In this document: in pieces, positions 60,642-64,000 of the stretch
Layout: every line of letters starts with the position of its first letter
Position numbering within the stretch: position 1 is the stretch's first letter
Origin: Sphingomonas sp. PP-CE-1A-559
GTDB taxonomy: Bacteria > Pseudomonadota > Alphaproteobacteria > Sphingomonadales > Sphingomonadaceae
NCBI RefSeq assembly: GCF_004340965.1
Contig: NZ_SLYA01000003.1
Location: forward strand, 62,001-126,000
Length of the DNA: 64,000 nucleotides
Direction: 5' to 3'
Notes under the pieces: model-generated
What the model was told of the DNA's origin: nothing
The model's database searches: none
Seen by the model: the letters and a program-made list of their open reading frames with translations, nothing else
Program-made: the position numbers and the translations under genes

Positions 60642-61664
60642 ATGAACCGTCCAGCGTTATCGATTGTCGTCCCCTGCTATAACGAGGCGGCGTGCCTCGA
60701 CATCCTGCACGCGCGCATTTCCGGCGCGGCGAAGGTCGCGGTCGGCGACGATTACGAGATCGTCCTGATCAACGACGGCTCGCGAGACGACAGCTGGCCC
60801 GTGATGCAGCGCCTCGCCGCCGCCGACGCGCGGCTGGTCGCGATCAACCTTTCGCGCAACCACGGTCACCAGTTGGCCCTCACCGCCGGCCTCGACCTGT
60901 GCGTGGGCGAGCAGATTCTAATCATCGACGCCGACCTCCAGGACCCACCCGAACTTCTGTCCGACATGCGCGCGGCGATGGCGGCGAGTCAGGCCGACGT
61001 CGTCTACGCGGTACGCCGCCAGCGCGCAGGCGAAACGGTGTTCAAGAAAGCCACCGCCGCTGCGTTCTACCGCCTGCTGACCCGGATGACCGAAACGCCG
61101 ATCCCGCTCGACACCGGCGACTTCCGCCTGATGAGCCGGCGTGCTTTGGACGCGTTCCTGTCGCTGCCCGAACAGGCCCGCTTCATCCGCGGCATGGTCG
61201 CCTGGATCGGCTTCAAGCAGGTCCCCTTCCCGTATGATCGCGCCGAGCGGCTCGCTGGCGAGACGAACTACCCCCTCGCCAAGATGATCCGACTTGCGTT
61301 CGACGCCGTCACCGGCTTCTCCACCGCCCCGTTACGGTTCGCCAGCCACGCCGGGCTCGCGCTGACCGGCGTGTCGTTGTTGCTGTTCGTCTACATCGCG
61401 ATCGGCTGGCTCTCGGGCAGCGCGGTGCAGGGCTGGACCTCGACGATGCTGGTGACGGTGTTTCTCGGCGCGGTGCAGATGTTCGTGCTGGGGATGATCG
61501 GCGAGTATCTCGGGCGGCTGTACGTCGAGTCCAAGCGGCGGCCATTGTATATCGTCGCCGACGTTGCGGGGCCGATCCAGGGCAAGGCGACCTTGGGGTT
61601 CCGTGCGGAGCCGGTCGAAGTGGTGCGGTTGCCTGACGGCTCCCTTCCCTTCCACCCCGAATAA
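60642..61664 (+). CDS. GT2 glycosyltransferase (DPM1/GtrB-like)
   Basis: 340 residues: GT-A domain with SIVVPCYNEA, LINDGSRDD, INLSRNHGHQLALTAGLD, the DXD-type IDADLQDPP and YAVRRQRAGETVFKK, then two C-terminal helices (about 233-256 and 267-288). This makes the polyprenyl-phosphate-linked sugar of the GtrB/ArnC group. A GtrA-family flippase-like gene lies 1.1 kb away on the other strand, and a membrane GT-C-like gene follows it, so the three may decorate a cell-surface glycan. Confidence 0.9.
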   Translation: MNRPALSIVVPCYNEAACLDILHARISGAAKVAVGDDYEIVLINDGSRDDSWPVMQRLAAADARLVAINLSRNHGHQLALTAGLDLCVGEQILIIDADLQDPPELLSDMRAAMAASQADVVYAVRRQRAGETVFKKATAAAFYRLLTRMTETPIPLDTGDFRLMSRRALDAFLSLPEQARFIRGMVAWIGFKQVPFPYDRAERLAGETNYPLAKMIRLAFDAVTGFSTAPLRFASHAGLALTGVSLLLFVYIAIGWLSGSAVQGWTSTMLVTVFLGAVQMFVLGMIGEYLGRLYVESKRRPLYIVADVAGPIQGKATLGFRAEPVEVVRLPDGSLPFHPE

Positions 61665-61686
61665 CGAACGCGCCTGCCGATCACAA

Positions 61687-61791
61687 CACCACCCCGGCGA
61701 AGGCCGGGGCCCAGTTGGCAAGGTCGCAGTGACGAAGCGCGCCCGACGTCAGCAACGTTCTCCAACTGGGCCCCGGCCTTCGCCGGGTTGG
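61687..61791. repeat. palindromic intergenic element, family A copy 4
   Basis: CACCACCCCGGCGAAGGCCG with GGGCCCAGTTGG, mirrored by CCAACTGGGCCCCGGCCTTC and GCCGGG. Same build as 12319, 26931 and 40324. Confidence 0.9.
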
Positions 61792-61830
61792 AGGTTGCTT
61801 ACAAGTTCAGGACGTGCGCCGCGCCCCTAC

Positions 61831-61981
61831 CCCGTTCGTGCCGAGTAGAGACCGAGTAGCTCCGTAAGGAGCGTATCGAGGGCTCGTATCGAGGTATGGG
61901 GCCCGCGCGCCAACTTATCCCTCGATACGCCATCTCGATACGTGGCTTCGCCACTACTCGACGGCTACTCGGGACGAACGG
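61831..61981. repeat. long nested inverted repeat, family F
   Basis: Outer arms CCGTTCGT / ACGAACGG, then CCGAGTAG / CTACTCGG, then CGTATCGAG / CTCGATACG, with further CGAGTAG/CTACTCG and TATCGAG copies, around a GGGCCCGCGCG centre. Fold would be a long branched cruciform. Single copy in this window. Confidence 0.85.
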
Positions 61982-62008
61982 AAGTAGGACGCGCAGGTCC
62001 CTTGTTCG

Positions 62009-62737
62009 TTACCGCGGCACCGCCAGCGTCACGATCGAAACCCCCGGGGTCATCGGCAGGCGACCGACCATGTGCCGCTCCAAGCGGAAGATCTTCTCGA
62101 ACAGCGCGTTCACCAGCTTGGGGGGCGGGGAGTCGTCGCTGTCGTCGCGGCCGGAGAGGCGGCCGGCGATCCTGGCCGCCGCCGCCAGCGGGAAGAGCAG
62201 CGAGTTGAAATAGCCGAGCTTTTCCGGCTTCAGGCCCGCCGTCTCGATCGCTGCCTTGAGCGTGGCCTTCGAATAGCGGCGGTGATGGTGGTTCACGGTG
62301 TCGTGCGCGCTCCACATCCACTGGTGCGCCGGCACCGCGATCAGGATCTTGCCGCCGGGTGCGAGGCAATCCGCCATCGCCTTCAGCGCGGCGACGTCGT
62401 CCTCGATATGCTCGACCACGTCGAGCACCGCGATCAAGTCGTAATGACCGCGCGGCACGCCGGGCAGTTCGGGCAACGGTGCCGCGCCGACCGGTTTGCC
62501 GAGCCGCTCACTGGCGATCTCACGCGCGGCCGGGTCGATCTCGATCGCGTCGATGCTGCCGAACGCGGCGAGCATCGGCAGGTTGTGCCCGGTGCCGCAG
62601 CCGATCTCGAGGATCTTCGCATCCTTCGGCAATGCGCCGTAGCGGGTCAGGTAATCGGCCAGAATGTCGCGGCGGGCGCGGTACCACCAGTGGGTGGAAT
62701 CGTGGGCGGCCATCCGGTCGTAGACGATGCGGTCCAT
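62009..62737 (-). CDS. class I SAM-dependent methyltransferase
   Basis: 242 residues, cytoplasmic. SAM site ILEIGCGTGHNLPML (about 42-56), AIEIDP, VLDVVEHIEDDVAAL and LAPGGKILIAVPA. WWYRARRDIL near the start and HHHRRYSKATL are typical of methyltransferases next to GT2/GtrA genes. The substrate is unknown; lipid or sugar is likely from context. Follows the GtrA gene on the same strand after a 30-base gap. Confidence 0.9.
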   Translation of the reverse strand: MDRIVYDRMAAHDSTHWWYRARRDILADYLTRYGALPKDAKILEIGCGTGHNLPMLAAFGSIDAIEIDPAAREIASERLGKPVGAAPLPELPGVPRGHYDLIAVLDVVEHIEDDVAALKAMADCLAPGGKILIAVPAHQWMWSAHDTVNHHHRRYSKATLKAAIETAGLKPEKLGYFNSLLFPLAAAARIAGRLSGRDDSDDSPPPKLVNALFEKIFRLERHMVGRLPMTPGVSIVTLAVPR

Positions 62738-62767
62738 TAAATGTCGGCCCTGCGGTTGAAGTTCATG

Positions 62768-63193
62768 TCAGTTGAAAACCCAGAAACGGTTGAGCACGAA
62801 CGTCACGATCGCGGCAAGAAAGACGGCGGGGATCAGCGGGATCCAAGGATGCAGATGGAGCAGCGCGGTACCGATCCAGGTGATGACCGCATTGAGCGCG
62901 AGCCCCGAGCCCTGGACGATCACGAACTTCACATGCCGCCCCGCCCCCGGTTCCTTCGCGTGCCCCTTGAAGCTCCAGCGGCTGTGCAGGAAGAATCCGA
63001 CCACGACGGCGACGGCGAAGGCGAACGGCACCGCGGCCACCGCCTGGCGCGGCGGAAAGACGTACGCAGTCAGCGGCAGGTAGACGAGCGAATAGACGAC
63101 GCTGGAAATCCCGCCGGCGATGCCGAAGCGCACGAGCTGGCCGAGCACGCCGCTCGCCCGCATCTGCTCCATCTGTCGCCAAATCGCCTGCAT
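62768..63193 (-). CDS. GtrA-family membrane protein
   Basis: 141 residues with four helices; FGIAGGISSVVYSLVYLPL and FFLHSRWSFKG and VTFVLNRFWVFN are the GtrA signature. Family members are thought to flip polyprenyl-phosphate-linked sugars across the inner membrane. ATG 63193 starts it; two nearby ATGs are possible. The window edge gene on the other strand is divergent from it with a 90-base gap. Operon with the methyltransferase downstream. Confidence 0.9.
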   Translation of the reverse strand: MQAIWRQMEQMRASGVLGQLVRFGIAGGISSVVYSLVYLPLTAYVFPPRQAVAAVPFAFAVAVVVGFFLHSRWSFKGHAKEPGAGRHVKFVIVQGSGLALNAVITWIGTALLHLHPWIPLIPAVFLAAIVTFVLNRFWVFN

Positions 63194-63283
63194 GCCCGCC
63201 TTGTTCTTTACCCTGACCGCGATAGAGCGGCCTCGAAGACAAGCCCGCGCATCTAGTGTGCGTGCGGGCAGGAGGAAAGCGTT

Positions 63284-64000
63284 TTGGATCAGGGGCCCTC
63301 GCCGAAGCCGTCCGAAGAACGGACGTTGCTGGACGAACTCGACCGGCATTGGATCGCGTTGACGCTGCTTGCCTGGGTGGCGGTGGCGGCGTGGTCGATC
63401 TTCGATCGCTGGGGCCAGATCCGCTGGCTGTCGCTCGGCGATACCGACGACAACATGCGGCTGATGCAGGTCCGCGCGCTGCTCGACGGCCAGGGCTGGT
63501 ACGATCTGCGCAACTACCGGATGAACCCGCCGGTCGGGTTCGACATCCACTGGAGCCGCATCGTCGACCTGCCGATCGCCGGGCTGATCCTGTTCTTCCG
63601 GCTGTTCATGGGCAACAGCTGGGCGGAGCGGCTGGCGTGCGGGATCGCGCCGTTGCTGCCGCTGTCGATCGCGATGCTGGGCATCGGCGCGACCGTGCGC
63701 CGGCTTATCAGCCCGTATGCGTGGCCGCTGGCGGTCGTGTTCATGGTCGGTGCTACGGCCACGATGCTGATGTTCATGCCCGAGCGGATCGATCACCACG
63801 GCTGGCAACTGGCGATGTTGAGCCTCACGGTAGCGGGCCTGTGCGATACCAACGGCCGACGTGGTGGCGCGATGGTCGGGATCGCGAGCGCGGTGTCGCT
63901 GTCGATCGGGCTCGAACTCTTGCCCTATGCGGCGATGGCGGGGGCGATCATCGCCCTGCGCTGGGTGTGGGACCGGTCGGAGGCCGAGCGGCTGTCGATC
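63284..64000 (+). CDS. GT-C-like polytopic membrane protein, truncated by window end
   Basis: The first 239 residues of a large membrane protein; the frame is open to the last base. TTG 63284 is preceded by GGAGGAAAG, a strong ribosome binding site. After a cytoplasmic start and a first helix (about 24-40) come LSLGDTDDNMRLMQVRALLDGQGWYDL and DIHWSRIVDLPIAGLI (by parts), with an early periplasmic Asp-rich loop (DTDDN), then several helices and an ERIDHHGWQ loop. This looks like the STT3/GT-C transferase layout. Similar proteins in sphingomonads are sometimes mislabelled AcrB-family, which has no support here. Confidence 0.75.
   Translation, partial: MDQGPSPKPSEERTLLDELDRHWIALTLLAWVAVAAWSIFDRWGQIRWLSLGDTDDNMRLMQVRALLDGQGWYDLRNYRMNPPVGFDIHWSRIVDLPIAGLILFFRLFMGNSWAERLACGIAPLLPLSIAMLGIGATVRRLISPYAWPLAVVFMVGATATMLMFMPERIDHHGWQLAMLSLTVAGLCDTNGRRGGAMVGIASAVSLSIGLELLPYAAMAGAIIALRWVWDRSEAERLSI

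Larger units (their letters stand above)
61665..62008. other. 344-base gap with two palindromic elements
   Basis: No gene seen. Filled by a family A element (61687-61791) and a long nested inverted repeat (61831-61981), between convergent GT2 and methyltransferase genes. Confidence 0.75.

Noticed and set aside
62768..63808. 346-codon minus-strand frame including the GtrA gene
   Set aside because: Only the last 141 codons are GtrA-like; the rest is antisense to the GT-C-like gene, which has a strong ribosome binding site.
1..64000. tRNA or other structured RNA genes in gaps
   Set aside because: Gaps were read for cloverleaf arms and typical T-loop sequence; none was recognised. A covariance-model scan would be needed to be sure.
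63284..64000. AcrB-family label for the right-edge gene
   Set aside because: No RND features; layout and DTDDN/HHGWQ loops are GT-C-like.

Overview
The window reads as a continuous piece of chromosome from a high-G+C alphaproteobacterium, most likely Sphingomonas or a close relative. The supporting evidence is: haem synthesis from glycine and succinyl-CoA (hemA), the alphaproteobacterial division regulator MipZ, a CC_3452-type secreted protein, a C4-zinc topoisomerase I with a Lys/Ala tail, polyhydroxybutyrate genes, HisKA_2-type signalling, frequent TTG and GTG starts, and compact operons with 4-base ATGA or GTGA junctions. No rRNA, tRNA, CRISPR array, insertion sequence or prophage was recognised. 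Genus assignment is inference from gene content, not from a database search.

Layout, left to right. 1-5 kb: end of a membrane protein, a Uma2-type nuclease-like gene, hemA, murI, then plsY-dprA. 5-9.7 kb: a lower-G+C gap with one small gene, topA, a Sel1-type protein and panC. 9.7-13.9 kb: mipZ coupled to a membrane J-domain gene, a phosphoglucomutase/phosphomannomutase, a PH-domain protein and a DEDD exonuclease. 14-17 kb: a three-gene signalling operon (CHASE3 kinase, single-domain receiver, receiver-HisKA_2 kinase). 17-23.8 kb: a TetR regulator divergent from a complete RND efflux operon, with a perfect 20-base palindrome between them. 23.9-31.5 kb: flavin reductase, PBP1A, threonine aldolase, EamA transporter, an SDR protein and an M28 peptidase. 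31.6-37.2 kb: pepN, tadA, a small membrane protein, rpmB, a phytase-like esterase and a glycine-zipper protein. 37.4-43 kb: a phosphoribosyltransferase, a cystathionine gamma-synthase-family enzyme, and the lgt-midA-GNAT-pgeF operon. 43-49 kb: acyl-CoA ligase, an orphan molybdenum hydroxylase large subunit, hemH and phaB. 49-54.6 kb: murA, a Crp/Fnr regulator, clpS, a phasin and phaC. 54.9-60.6 kb: aminotransferase, TSUP transporter, thioesterase, HxlR regulator, secreted small protein and a bifunctional (p)ppGpp enzyme. 60.6-64 kb: cell-surface genes (GT2, SAM methyltransferase, GtrA, a GT-C-like membrane protein cut by the window edge).

The genes are mostly core metabolism, envelope and information processing. 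Functional groupings include peptidoglycan and envelope (murI, murA, PBP1A, lgt, pgeF, plsY), haem (hemA, hemH), polyhydroxybutyrate (phaB, phaC, phasin) and membrane efflux. I did not find a convincing new multi-gene system. The strongest unusual signals are (i) about 22 intergenic palindromic elements in several families, one of which runs into the start of a coding sequence, (ii) a phasin gene with two well-placed ribosome binding sites, giving a long Lys/Ala/Pro-rich form and a normal short form, (iii) translational coupling of mipZ to a membrane-anchored J-domain protein, (iv) a kinase-receiver-receiver/kinase triad, and (v) an unpaired molybdopterin subunit coupled to ferrochelatase.
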